Source: Sulfurimonadaceae bacterium (GTDB lineage: Bacteria; Campylobacterota; Campylobacteria; Campylobacterales; Sulfurimonadaceae). From it: DNA of 64,000 nucleotides. Within the stretch, counting starts at the first letter, position 1, and every line of letters starts with the position of its first letter. The translations under genes and the position numbers were made by a program. The notes under the pieces were generated by a model. The model searched no databases, had not been told where the DNA came from, and saw nothing but the letters and a program-made list of their open reading frames with translations. Positions 46,410-55,733 of this stretch are shown one piece after another. The DNA lies in NCBI GenBank assembly GCA_028683835.1, contig JAQUHB010000006.1:1-64000 (forward strand), in the 5' to 3' direction.

Positions 46410-48693
46410 ATTTCTCTCCATTTTTTAATGCATAGTAGATCTGTCCAAGAGCAATAGAGCCATCATTGACAGGTGTTGTTTTTTGTATATAGTATCGCAA
46501 TTTTCTTTGTTCAAATTTTTGTCTAAGAAGATTGACAAGAACTTTATTTTGAAAAACACCGCCGCTTAGAACAATGGGTAGGAAAGGATATTTTTGCGCT
46601 ATCTCCAATATGATATTTGCAAGAGTAATGATAAATCTCGAACATACTTCCTCTTTTTGCCTGACATATAAGAGCTCTTGTATCATAGAACTGATATCAA
46701 TTTCACCATCTTTAAGAGAATAACTAAATCCTTTTTCGCTTTCAATCTTTGTTGCAAAAGACTCTACAAGGAGACCGCTTTCTCCCTCATATCCCACTAT
46801 TTGCGAAATTCCACACAAAGAAGCCACTGCGTCAAAAACTCTTCCGACAGAACTTGTATAAGGTGAATTCAAACTCTTTTTCCACATTACATGTAGAGCT
46901 TTTATCTCATCTACGCCAAAACTTTTTACCGTCTCATTTTCTAGTGTTAAAATTTCATCAAGTGTATAGATATCAAACAACAGTGAAAGTGCCACACGTC
47001 TTGGCTCTTTGACCGCTTTCTCTCCTCCAAGGAGACGAAATGGCTTGATATGGTACACTCTCTCACCCTTTTTACAATCTGCCAAAAGCACCTCTCCACC
47101 CCAAAGTGTGCGATCATCTCCATAACCCGTGCCATCAAAACAAAATGCCAATACTGTTTCATCTAGATTGTACTCAGCCATACATGCAAGAGCGTGAGCA
47201 TAATGATGTTGCACTTCTAAAAGCTGAATATTTGGATTTTCTTTGACTATCTGTTTTGCCCATTTAGTCGTTTCATACTGTGGATGTTGATCACATACGA
47301 TGATATCGGGCTCAAACTCATAAAACTCTTTAAAAGTTTGAAGTGTTCTTGTAAAATATTCAAAGGCCTCTAAAGAATTTAAATCGCCGATATGAGGTGA
47401 TAAGATGATGTTTTCATCAAACGCAAGTGCGAGAGTATTCTTTTGATTTGCACCCACGGCCAAGATTTTCTTACTGCTTTTTTGAGGCAACAAAAGACTC
47501 TTTGGTGCATAACCTCGAGAATGTCGCATAACAATCGTCTCATCTGCGCTTTGTATCACAACGCTGTCATCACAACCATTTATGATTTCTCTATCGTAAG
47601 TGAGAACGGCATCCACCACAGAGCCAAGTTTTAAAAAGATATCTTTCTCATCTATGATAATAGGCTCGTCACTCAAGTTTGCACTTGTCGCAACTATTGG
47701 AGTTTGAAGCTCTTGTAAAAGCCTTACATGTAAGGGCGTATAAGGCAAAAAAACGCCGATTCTATCGATATTTGGAGCTACAAATTTTGAAAGTTTTGAA
47801 AGTGTTGTATGAGATTTTTTTTCTACTATGACGATTGGACGTTCATGACTTAAGATGAGCGCTTTCTCTTTTTCGTTGATATCAGTTTCTCTTTCTATAG
47901 TCTGCATATTTTCAAACATCACTGCCAAAGGCTTGCTTGGACGTTTTTTTTTCTCTCGAAGTGAAGACACCGCTACATCACTCAAAGCATCACACACGAT
48001 ATGAAAACCGCCTATGCCTTTGATAGCTACTATTTTTGCCTCTTTAATTAGCTTACAGGTAATCGTTATGGCTTCAGAGGAAGTTGCTATTTGTTTGCCA
48101 TCACGATTTAAAAGAGCGAGCGTCGGACCACAGTTAAAACAGCTGATAGGTTCTGCGTGGTAGCGTCTGTTCGAGGGATCTTCATACTCAGTTTGACACT
48201 CTTTACACATCGTAAACTTTTTCATTGATGTATTTTTTCTGTCATAAGGAAGTGATCTTATAATGGTGTATCTCGGTCCACAGTCGGTGCAGTTGATAAA
48301 GGGGTACATGTATCTGCGATTATGCGGATCTTGCATCTCCATTTTGCATGTTTCACATAAAGAGATATCAGGAGAAATCATTGTAAAAACAGAGGAGTTT
48401 TTTTGAGATTCTAAAATAGTAAATCCAATAGTATTTGCTGTGGGCAACTCTTCAACATGCAAAGAGTCAATGCGGCTAAGCGGCGGCGGATTTTTTCGCA
48501 AAGTATGAAGAAATCTTTCTATCGCCGCACTTTCCCCCTGAAGCTCGATACTTACTCCATTAGAATCATTTAATATAAATCCGCAAAGCTCCTCTTTTAG
48601 AGCCAATTGATACACAAAAGGACGAAATCCGACCCCTTGAACGATTCCCTTGACTCTGACTTGAACTCTTTTAGAGATAGACTCCACCGACAA
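46402..48693 (-). CDS. hypF: Carbamoyltransferase HypF
   Basis: A cytosolic enzyme (763 aa) that activates carbamoyl phosphate and passes the carbamoyl group to HypE for the CN- ligands. The full domain order is present: acylphosphatase (VKGIVQGVGFRPFVYQLAL), zinc fingers (CETCKMEMQ...CTDCGPRYT and CKECQTEYE...CFNCGPTL), YrdC-like domain (IKGIGGFHIVCDALSD), and Kae1-like domain (VQHHYAHALACMAEY with metal His, then FDGTGYGDDRTLWGGEV and SGGVFQNKVLVNLL). The start is TTG 48693 or a nearby GTG, overlapping hydE; there is no clear ribosome site, so translation is probably coupled. A TTACATGTAA is at 47724. Confidence 0.95.
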   Translation of the reverse strand: MSVESISKRVQVRVKGIVQGVGFRPFVYQLALKEELCGFILNDSNGVSIELQGESAAIERFLHTLRKNPPPLSRIDSLHVEELPTANTIGFTILESQKNSSVFTMISPDISLCETCKMEMQDPHNRRYMYPFINCTDCGPRYTIIRSLPYDRKNTSMKKFTMCKECQTEYEDPSNRRYHAEPISCFNCGPTLALLNRDGKQIATSSEAITITCKLIKEAKIVAIKGIGGFHIVCDALSDVAVSSLREKKKRPSKPLAVMFENMQTIERETDINEKEKALILSHERPIVIVEKKSHTTLSKLSKFVAPNIDRIGVFLPYTPLHVRLLQELQTPIVATSANLSDEPIIIDEKDIFLKLGSVVDAVLTYDREIINGCDDSVVIQSADETIVMRHSRGYAPKSLLLPQKSSKKILAVGANQKNTLALAFDENIILSPHIGDLNSLEAFEYFTRTLQTFKEFYEFEPDIIVCDQHPQYETTKWAKQIVKENPNIQLLEVQHHYAHALACMAEYNLDETVLAFCFDGTGYGDDRTLWGGEVLLADCKKGERVYHIKPFRLLGGEKAVKEPRRVALSLLFDIYTLDEILTLENETVKSFGVDEIKALHVMWKKSLNSPYTSSVGRVFDAVASLCGISQIVGYEGESGLLVESFATKIESEKGFSYSLKDGEIDISSMIQELLYVRQKEEVCSRFIITLANIILEIAQKYPFLPIVLSGGVFQNKVLVNLLRQKFEQRKLRYYIQKTTPVNDGSIALGQIYYALKNGEKYE

Positions 48694-50596
48694 CAGCGTT
48701 CTCCTTGCCTATTGGATAGTTCATATTTAAAAGCGGCGGTGTAAGTTTTAGGTTTCTTTGCATTCTGCTAAAAAGTGACTGATTAGCAAAATGAGCGCCA
48801 CAAAGGATGATATGCTTGGCTTTAGTTTTTGCCTGTATCTCTTTGATAAGTTCACTAAAGTAATCTCCCAAAGACTCAAAGATAGAATAACTCAACATCA
48901 CGCTCTCAACTCCACCAAGTTGATAACTGATGATACTCGATAAAAATGCAATATGATCAAAGCGATTGTCTTTGACATGCGTATCTATCTGAATGCCACC
49001 CTTGCCTATAAATTTTAAAGCCTCTTTTGTCACGCCACGCATCGTTTCATCTTCAATTCCAAGCACAATGGCAGTAGCCACAAAAAGGTCAACCTCTCCT
49101 TTTTTCTCTAAAGCTTCCAGTTTTTCATATACTAGAGGCATCTTCGTTTGAAGATTGGTAATCAGACGATCTGAGCCTTCTCTAAGTGTTCTCATTTTTT
49201 CTAAAAGATCCGCTGCGTTAAAATCTTTCTGCGGCACTATTTTTATAACTTGTTTTCCGTCATAGTATAAAAATGAAGCTTCTTCATCAAAATAAACTCC
49301 GACACAACCGCTTCCAAAAAGCTGGTGCTCGGCCACAACTGACATAAATGAAGCCGTGTCTTGATGCATAAGTGACTGATTTGAATGCCATTGTTCAGCG
49401 TCATGACCTTCTAAAACCATCACTTTTGTAGCTTTAGTAGAGTTAAAATGCTCCATCTTATCAAAGAGCATCTCTTCCTTCACTTTTGTACCTATAAGAC
49501 CATGTGCAACGCTCAGTGTCTCAGTTGCAGGTGAGAGTGAAGAGGGAAAACTCACTCTCTCACCTGAAGCAATAAACTGAATATCTTTATTGATAAAAAG
49601 TCTCATATCTTCTTGGTGTGTCACTTCTAAATCATAATCCATTAAAATATCCGCACTTGCATCTTTCTCTACATCTTCATAAGAGATATAATCGATTCCA
49701 AGTGTTTGCAACTCTTTGGCGAGTAAAATGCTAAATCCCTCATCAGGATATTTTACATCTGTAGTATTACCTACTTCACGTTTAAGTTCCTCATCTTTTA
49801 TAGCTACATGTAAGATAGGACGCTCAATGCTAAGAAGTGCATTAAACTCCTGTTCTATCAAAGAAAGATAATCTGTGATCTTTTTTGCATTTATCACCAT
49901 AAGTACGGAGTTATTATTGGTCGCGCTTGTCTTATAAAAAACTCTGTATCCAAAAGTAGTCTTGATGAGCACTCTTTTATTGTCTTTTAATGCTTTTGCA
50001 CTCACTTCAAACATAGTTCGAAAACTACCAGCATCATTTGCATAGCGTTCACTATTTTTATTCATCAGTCTCACTGCCGTACCACATTTATGACAACTGT
50101 TCATATGATGATTTTCTCGTATCCCTACATGATTCATCTCACTTTCACAATCACTGCATGGCTGAATAAAACGAAATGAAGTGTTTTTACGTTCATAAGG
50201 GAAAGTGTTTAAAAAACTATATTTGCCTCCGCAATGTGTACATGAAGTAAATGGATAGTAGTATCTTCTCGAAGAGGGATCAAACATCTCTTTTTGACAA
50301 GATGGACAAAGTCCAAGACCCAAAGGATAATTATCTGTATATGCAGGGAGATCATGAGGCTCGCCTTCGGCTGTATAGTGATCACTTTTGGTTAAAAAAC
50401 ATGATGCAGGAAGTCTTGCTGCGATAGACTCTAGACAGTGTTGTAACTCTGTATTTTCAGAATCAAGTGCAAAAATAAGTCTGCCTTTTTTATTGGCTGC
50501 AACAGCATTTATACCAAATTCTCTAATGATACTGACAATATAATTTTTTATATAAACTTGAGAAGAGATTGTATGAAGTTCAAGCACGAATGCCAT
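48671..50596 (-). CDS. hydE: HydE-like protein, degenerate HypF paralogue
   Basis: A 641-residue cytosolic protein that follows HypF's domain order but has lost its catalytic motifs. The N-terminal acylphosphatase-like part lacks the VQGVGFRP loop. The zinc-finger block is intact (CPSCQKEM...CTHCGGKYS, then CSDC...CHKCG). The YrdC-like and Kae1-like parts are barely recognisable (CGAHFANQSLFSRM and VVGGVYL at the end; no HHxxH). I recall HydE of Wolinella succinogenes as a HypF-related protein needed for hydrogenase formation. It is located between hydC and the real hypF, so it is probably an accessory for HydABC assembly. Confidence 0.7.
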   Translation of the reverse strand: MAFVLELHTISSQVYIKNYIVSIIREFGINAVAANKKGRLIFALDSENTELQHCLESIAARLPASCFLTKSDHYTAEGEPHDLPAYTDNYPLGLGLCPSCQKEMFDPSSRRYYYPFTSCTHCGGKYSFLNTFPYERKNTSFRFIQPCSDCESEMNHVGIRENHHMNSCHKCGTAVRLMNKNSERYANDAGSFRTMFEVSAKALKDNKRVLIKTTFGYRVFYKTSATNNNSVLMVINAKKITDYLSLIEQEFNALLSIERPILHVAIKDEELKREVGNTTDVKYPDEGFSILLAKELQTLGIDYISYEDVEKDASADILMDYDLEVTHQEDMRLFINKDIQFIASGERVSFPSSLSPATETLSVAHGLIGTKVKEEMLFDKMEHFNSTKATKVMVLEGHDAEQWHSNQSLMHQDTASFMSVVAEHQLFGSGCVGVYFDEEASFLYYDGKQVIKIVPQKDFNAADLLEKMRTLREGSDRLITNLQTKMPLVYEKLEALEKKGEVDLFVATAIVLGIEDETMRGVTKEALKFIGKGGIQIDTHVKDNRFDHIAFLSSIISYQLGGVESVMLSYSIFESLGDYFSELIKEIQAKTKAKHIILCGAHFANQSLFSRMQRNLKLTPPLLNMNYPIGKENAVVGGVYL

Positions 50597-50649
50597 ATGT
50601 ATCCTTTATGTAATCAGACAAGAAGATGTCTGACTACGACTATAAAATT

Positions 50650-51351
50650 TTATTTCTCTTTAACGAACTTACTTCCACCAAAAACAATAGCAATGTCAGC
50701 CTCTTTCCAAAAAATAGTTCTCCATACTTGATAGTAGATATGGAATACAACCCAAGTAATAATATACCACATCGTATAATGATGCACTATTCTAACATCC
50801 ATGATCGTCCCACCACAAACAACACGTGTCCAATCAGTAGAAATATGTAGCATCCAAGGCCACCATTTTCCAATAGAACTAAGTCCTGATTCAAGTCCTG
50901 AAACATAGAGTTGCAATCCCGTGAGAAGCATCCATGCTAAAAGTAGATGAAATATTAGAAAATAAACTGAGTTAAAACTATCACTATGTGTAGAATCAAA
51001 TTTCTTACGTTTATTTAATGTTGCAAGGTTAATGACAACTTCAATAAACTCAGCAATATTTTTCCCTGTAGGAATTACTTTTTTATATGCTTTTTCAAAA
51101 CGGCTGAAAAAGAAAAGATAGGCAATTACTACTGAAGTGACATCAAATATGATAGCTACGATAAAATGTCCCCATCTGTTCCAAGCCATCACATATTTGT
51201 CAACTGCACCATCAGCGATAAAAGTTTGATAGTAAGGATGACCAATATAGAGACCTGTAATGATTGCGACAACCATAGAGATCGCATTAGCCCAATGGAT
51301 AATGCGTCCCGTAGTCGTCATACGCTTGACCTGTTTATATTCAGAGCTCAT
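50650..51351 (-). CDS. hydC: Hydrogenase cytochrome b subunit HydC
   Basis: The membrane anchor and di-haem b-type cytochrome (233 aa) that passes electrons from HydA to the quinone pool. There are four hydrophobic segments (about 18-40, 62-80, 128-150 and 185-212), with paired His residues for haem (RIIHWANA, GHFIVAI, IFHLLLAW, RIVHHYTMWYI). Length is standard for the HyaC/HydC type. It lies 11 bases after hydB and about 50 before hydE in the leftward operon. Confidence 0.93.
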   Translation of the reverse strand: MSSEYKQVKRMTTTGRIIHWANAISMVVAIITGLYIGHPYYQTFIADGAVDKYVMAWNRWGHFIVAIIFDVTSVVIAYLFFFSRFEKAYKKVIPTGKNIAEFIEVVINLATLNKRKKFDSTHSDSFNSVYFLIFHLLLAWMLLTGLQLYVSGLESGLSSIGKWWPWMLHISTDWTRVVCGGTIMDVRIVHHYTMWYIITWVVFHIYYQVWRTIFWKEADIAIVFGGSKFVKEK

Positions 51352-51361
51352 AATAATCTCC

Positions 51362-53140
51362 TTAGATACTGCATTGCGTATCTATTTTATAGACACCTAA
51401 CTCTTTACCTTTTGTATCAACAACGTGAACGGCACAAGCGATACAAGGGTCAAAACTGTGAATGGTACGAATAATTTCAAGCGGCTGCTCAGGGTTAGCG
51501 ACTTTCGTACCAATAAGACTCGCTTCATAAGCACCCATTCTTCCTTTATAATCACGAGGTCCAGCATTCCAAGTAGAAGGCACAACTGCTTGATAATTCT
51601 CAACTTTTCCATTTTCTACACGAACCCAGTGACCAAGAGAACCACGAGGTGCTTCAGCTAGTCCCATACCTTTTGTTTTGACACTCACTTTATCAAAATC
51701 AAATTCTGTCCAAGTTCTAAGATCACCAGAAGCCGCATTTTTAGCTAACTCATCTGCCCACTCGACCATGATATCTGCCATCAATTCTGTTTCAACAGCA
51801 CGAGCCGCAGTTCTACCAACTGTACTAAAAAGCACTGAAATAGGAAGATTACCGCGTTTTAGAAAGTTTGTCACATATTTTGTGATACGCTCATCTTTGC
51901 GTGCAACACCGATAACCATACGAGCTAACGGTCCAACCTCTACGCGAGTATCGTTATAGATAGGTGTTTTTATCCAACTGTATTTTTCGCCAGTTTTAAG
52001 ATATGCGATACCATCTGAACGTTTGTCTAGTCCTGTATAGTGAGGAATAGTTTGTCCGTCATAAGGGTGAAGAGGTTTTTGACCCTCATACCAAGAGTGA
52101 GTGACATCTTCAGCTATTTTATTTTGATCAACATCTTGTACTTTAGAGATATCACCACCATAAACTATACCGCTTGGAAAGAGTGTTTTTGCTTTATAAA
52201 AGCCTGTGTCATCCAAACGGAAATCTCCATAACTCATATAGTTAAGTAAACCGCCGCCAGTTCCACCAACACCCTTTTTCTCCATAAGTTCAGTAAAAGT
52301 TGCTTTAGAATCAGTCGCTTCTTCAGCATACATCGTCCCAGCCATATAAACATCAGGAAGATATGCTTCTTTAACAAACTTTGTCCCATCTGCAAGTAAC
52401 TGTTTAAAAAGTGCTATACGTGCAGGATTTTCAATATCTTGCACACAAGTCACACCACCAACAACGATGGACTGAGGATGCGGGTTTTTACCACCGAAGA
52501 TCGCTTGCATTTTTGCTAATTCACGTTGAATATCAAGTGCTTTTAGGTAGTGTGCTACGCCGATAAGGTTTTGTTCAGGAGTGAGTTTATAATGTTTATT
52601 ACCCCAATATCCATTTCCAAATATTCCAAGACGACCCTGTTTCACAAAGTTTGCCACACGTGTTTGTATCTCTTTAAATTCACCCTCGCCATCAGTATAT
52701 GGATTTACTCCAGCTACTGTAGCCCATTTTCTAGCCTCAGCAGCCGTCTTTGCAGGATCGGCAGAAAGTGCCGAAACGACATCGACAAAGTCAAGCGCAT
52801 GAAGATGGTAAAAATGTACTAAGTGGTCATGCATATAAAGTGAACCTTGGATAAGGTTACGAACAATACGTGCATTTTTTGGAATAGTAACACCAAACGC
52901 ATCTTCTACAGCTTCAATCGATCTTTGATAGTGTGTTCCCGTACAAACACCACAAATACGCATTGCCAAAAGTCCACAATCACGAGGATCTCTTCCTTTT
53001 AAAATTGTTTCTATTCCACGGAACATCGTAGAAGAACTATAAGCATCTATGATGGTATTATTTTCATCAATAACAGCCTCAATTCTTAAATGCCCTTCAA
53101 TACGTGTAATTGGGTCTACTACTATATGCTTATTACTCAT
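51362..53140 (-). CDS. hydB: Group 1 [NiFe] hydrogenase large subunit HydB
   Basis: The catalytic subunit (592 aa) of a periplasm-facing uptake hydrogenase (H2 to 2 H+ + 2 e-). The proximal nickel motif is RICGVCTGTH (Cys63, Cys66) and the distal one DPCIACAVH (Cys566, Cys569, His572). After His572 there are 20 residues, so maturation should remove a C-terminal tail, as in group 1 enzymes. It overlaps hydA by one base. The subunit is exported through the Tat signal of HydA. Similar to Wolinella and Helicobacter HydB. Confidence 0.95.
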   Translation of the reverse strand: MSNKHIVVDPITRIEGHLRIEAVIDENNTIIDAYSSSTMFRGIETILKGRDPRDCGLLAMRICGVCTGTHYQRSIEAVEDAFGVTIPKNARIVRNLIQGSLYMHDHLVHFYHLHALDFVDVVSALSADPAKTAAEARKWATVAGVNPYTDGEGEFKEIQTRVANFVKQGRLGIFGNGYWGNKHYKLTPEQNLIGVAHYLKALDIQRELAKMQAIFGGKNPHPQSIVVGGVTCVQDIENPARIALFKQLLADGTKFVKEAYLPDVYMAGTMYAEEATDSKATFTELMEKKGVGGTGGGLLNYMSYGDFRLDDTGFYKAKTLFPSGIVYGGDISKVQDVDQNKIAEDVTHSWYEGQKPLHPYDGQTIPHYTGLDKRSDGIAYLKTGEKYSWIKTPIYNDTRVEVGPLARMVIGVARKDERITKYVTNFLKRGNLPISVLFSTVGRTAARAVETELMADIMVEWADELAKNAASGDLRTWTEFDFDKVSVKTKGMGLAEAPRGSLGHWVRVENGKVENYQAVVPSTWNAGPRDYKGRMGAYEASLIGTKVANPEQPLEIIRTIHSFDPCIACAVHVVDTKGKELGVYKIDTQCSI

Positions 53141-54372
53141 TATGCTTCTCCTCCATCATCTTTTTTACCACCCACTGCACTCGCTATTGCATGGATTCCA
53201 ATACCAATACTTGCTGCTGTAAGAAGCCCTAAACCAAATTCATCAACCGTTTTTTCAACACCACCTGTTGGTGCTTTTATTTTCGCATTTGCCATTGGAC
53301 GCTCATATGCATATTTATCCCAAAAATCAGGTTCAGAACAGCCGATACAGCCACGCCCAACACCGATTGGCCAGTTCACAGCTTCGTTGTAACGTACGAT
53401 TGAACAGTTGTTAAAAGTCATAGGACCTTTACATCCCATTTTATAGAGACAAAAGTTATTTTTTGCACCCTCATCACCCCACTCTTCTACATATTCACCC
53501 GCATCAAAGTGTGCACGTCTTTCACAGTTATCATGAATTCTATAACCAAATGCAAATTTAGGACGTAATAAAGAATCCAGTTCAGGAAGTGTTCCTGTTA
53601 AAACATAGTGCATTACAACACCAACCATGTTTACAGGGTTAGCAGGACATGCCGGGATATTTACCAAAGGTTTGCCTTTGACAACATCCATAACACCCAC
53701 AGCACCCGTTGGGTTTGGAGCAGCAGCTGGAATACCGCCAAATGTTGCACAAGCACCTACTGCTATAACCGCTGCAGCATCTTTTGAAACACGCATCAAG
53801 TGATCATGAAAAGTCTCACCGCTAGCACCAATAGTCCCATACTGACCATGCATACCCATAGGAATAGAACCTTCAACAAAAAGCAAAAACTTGCCTTTAA
53901 AAGTTTCTATTGCTTCATCAAGCTGTTTTTCTGCCTGAAAGCCTGAAGCAGCTTGCAGTGTTTCGTGATACTCAAGAGAGATAATGTCAAGTACAATCTC
54001 ATCTATTTTCGGTCCATCTGAACGAAGAAGTGCTTCCGAGTTTCCTGCACAATCTTGGAGCTCAAGCCAAATAACTGGAGCACGGTTCATGAGTTCAGCA
54101 GCTTCTGCTACTAAAGGTGAAAACATTGGAGGTAGCATAAGCATCGCTGTTGTAGCACTTACCCATTTCATAAAATCACGTCTGTCAATACCATTATCAT
54201 TTAGTAATCCACTAAAATCCAATCTATTTGCAGGTTGTGAAGCACGTAGCTCACTTAATCTTGTTTGACACTTTTCAAACAGATCCAAATAATAAGACTC
54301 ACCTTTGTTCGTCTCAACTCGAGCACTCTTTGAAGTAAACAGTTTCTTTACCCCTTCTATTCTATCTGACAT
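53140..54372 (-). CDS. hydA: Group 1 [NiFe] hydrogenase small subunit HydA
   Basis: The electron-transfer subunit (410 aa) with three iron-sulfur clusters, exported by Tat. The twin-arginine motif RRDFMKW is at 64-70, preceded by about 60 residues, a longer N-region than in E. coli HyaA. Cluster ligands: Cys108 in DCAGN (Asn111 replaces the usual second Cys), GACATFGG, the C of CPANP, distal HDNCERRAHFD with FCLYKMGCKGP, and medial NNCSIVRYNEAV with GRGCIGCSEP. A C-terminal membrane helix (about 375-398, LGLLTAASIGIGIHAIASAV) anchors it next to HydC. The start has GGAG six bases upstream, and an operator-like palindrome lies 19 bases upstream of the ATG. Confidence 0.94.
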   Translation of the reverse strand: MSDRIEGVKKLFTSKSARVETNKGESYYLDLFEKCQTRLSELRASQPANRLDFSGLLNDNGIDRRDFMKWVSATTAMLMLPPMFSPLVAEAAELMNRAPVIWLELQDCAGNSEALLRSDGPKIDEIVLDIISLEYHETLQAASGFQAEKQLDEAIETFKGKFLLFVEGSIPMGMHGQYGTIGASGETFHDHLMRVSKDAAAVIAVGACATFGGIPAAAPNPTGAVGVMDVVKGKPLVNIPACPANPVNMVGVVMHYVLTGTLPELDSLLRPKFAFGYRIHDNCERRAHFDAGEYVEEWGDEGAKNNFCLYKMGCKGPMTFNNCSIVRYNEAVNWPIGVGRGCIGCSEPDFWDKYAYERPMANAKIKAPTGGVEKTVDEFGLGLLTAASIGIGIHAIASAVGGKKDDGGEA

Positions 54373-54390
54373 CCTCGACTCCTTCTAAAA

Positions 54391-54404
54391 TGAATGTTCA
54401 TTCA
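54391..54404. promoter_or_regulatory. TetR-type operator at the hydABC promoter
   Basis: A 14-bp palindrome, TGAATG-TT-CATTCA on the plus strand (TGAATGAACATTCA on the gene strand), nine bases downstream of a predicted -10 and 19 bases before hydA. It matches the hyp operon operator in 13 of 14 positions, with the identical 9-base offset. Confidence 0.65.
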
Positions 54405-54413
54405 CCTACCAAC

Positions 54414-54419
54414 ATTTTA
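54414..54419 (-). promoter_or_regulatory. Predicted -10 element of the hydABC operon
   Basis: TAAAAT on the minus strand, 42 bases upstream of hydA. It is weaker than the consensus, but its distance to the operator is the same as in the hyp operon. Confidence 0.45.
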
Positions 54420-54473
54420 AAAGAATTAATCTTCAAAATTGCTTAAATAATAAAAAGTTATATATTAATTTGT

Positions 54474-55733
54474 TTAATGTGTAGTACAGACGGAACAAAC
54501 GTCAAAACTTTTAAATACAAGCTCTGCTATCTCAATGTTTTCAAGCCCTATCATGGCCTTTTGCGAGACACCATGATTTTCGTTCACCCCTCCGCATAGA
54601 TTCCATTGAGTTGGCGTTATTATCTCATAGCTTTTGATAAGAGAATCTTCGATAACTACCTTATGGATGAGCGTCCCTCTAGCTGCTTCCACCGCTGAAG
54701 AGCCGCTTGAGTTCAAGCTTGTAATATCCATTTTTGGTTTTATATAGGATGGTTCACTTAAGTCTAACTCCGTAATAAGTGATTTACAATGCAACAAAAG
54801 TTGTGAGATCTCACATACCCTTGCCAAGATTCTTGTAAATATACTGTCTGTATATTTTTTATGTGCATCTTTTATCAATGGAGTTTTTTTCACCATGGCT
54901 CTAGACAAAGGACCCACTTCATAATATTTGCCATGATAGTGAACACTTTTAGCAAATGAAGTAGTCGATACAGATTCAATAACATCTTCTAAAAATAGAT
55001 TATGCATCACTCTGGTTTTAATCGATTTTCCTTTAGTAAAATAACTACTTTCTCCAAAGACTATAAATCTGTCATAACTCTTTCCGTATTCCAGCCAACC
55101 GTTTTTTTCTATAAGATGAAGCACATCTACTAAATCCCCGCTTTTACTTAAGACATTCATCACATTATCGCAATCTTGTAACATTTGTACATCAACATCA
55201 AGGAGATTTTTTTCAAAAAATTGAATTGTCTCATCTATATAATGCCCTAGTTTGATAAGATCCATTTGTGTGATCTCACAAACGACTCCGCCAACAATTG
55301 CATAAGAGGTATGAGGATACTGACCGCCAAAGAGTGCTATAGCTTTTCCCATTAGCTGAGATGGAATAACTGCTTTCATCACATTCTGTTTGAATCCAAA
55401 AAGAGGAAAGATAGTCAAGTAAAACCATTTAAAATGGTTTTGTATCAATTCAAAATTAAGCGTCAATTCTCTTATGATCTTCGCTTTGTTTGAGATCTCT
55501 ATGCTCTCATAACAATCTTCTAAAGCCCGAACAGTGGCAATAAGATGTGCATGTCCGCATATACCGCAAACTCTTGGGTTTATGACTAAAGCATCTAAAG
55601 GTGATTTACCTTTAAGGATATCTTCTATATGACGTGTGGACATAAAATCAACATCTACGTTATCAATTTTGTTGTTTTTAAAATGAAAATTGAGTTTAGC
55701 TTCACCCTCTATTTTTTCTATTAATTTAATCAT
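54474..55733 (-). CDS. HupV-like group 2 hydrogenase large subunit without C-terminal tail
   Basis: A soluble [NiFe] hydrogenase large subunit (419 aa). Both nickel motifs are present: RVCGICGHAH (Cys56, Cys59) and DVCSVCTTH (Cys413, Cys416). The protein ends exactly at that His419, so no protease processing is needed. That is characteristic of H2-sensing regulatory hydrogenases (HupV/HoxC); group 2 members in Campylobacterota can also be of the 2d type with unknown role. It overlaps the small subunit gene by eight bases and follows a TetR gene. H2 sensing is an inference. Confidence 0.78.
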   Translation of the reverse strand: MIKLIEKIEGEAKLNFHFKNNKIDNVDVDFMSTRHIEDILKGKSPLDALVINPRVCGICGHAHLIATVRALEDCYESIEISNKAKIIRELTLNFELIQNHFKWFYLTIFPLFGFKQNVMKAVIPSQLMGKAIALFGGQYPHTSYAIVGGVVCEITQMDLIKLGHYIDETIQFFEKNLLDVDVQMLQDCDNVMNVLSKSGDLVDVLHLIEKNGWLEYGKSYDRFIVFGESSYFTKGKSIKTRVMHNLFLEDVIESVSTTSFAKSVHYHGKYYEVGPLSRAMVKKTPLIKDAHKKYTDSIFTRILARVCEISQLLLHCKSLITELDLSEPSYIKPKMDITSLNSSGSSAVEAARGTLIHKVVIEDSLIKSYEIITPTQWNLCGGVNENHGVSQKAMIGLENIEIAELVFKSFDVCSVCTTH

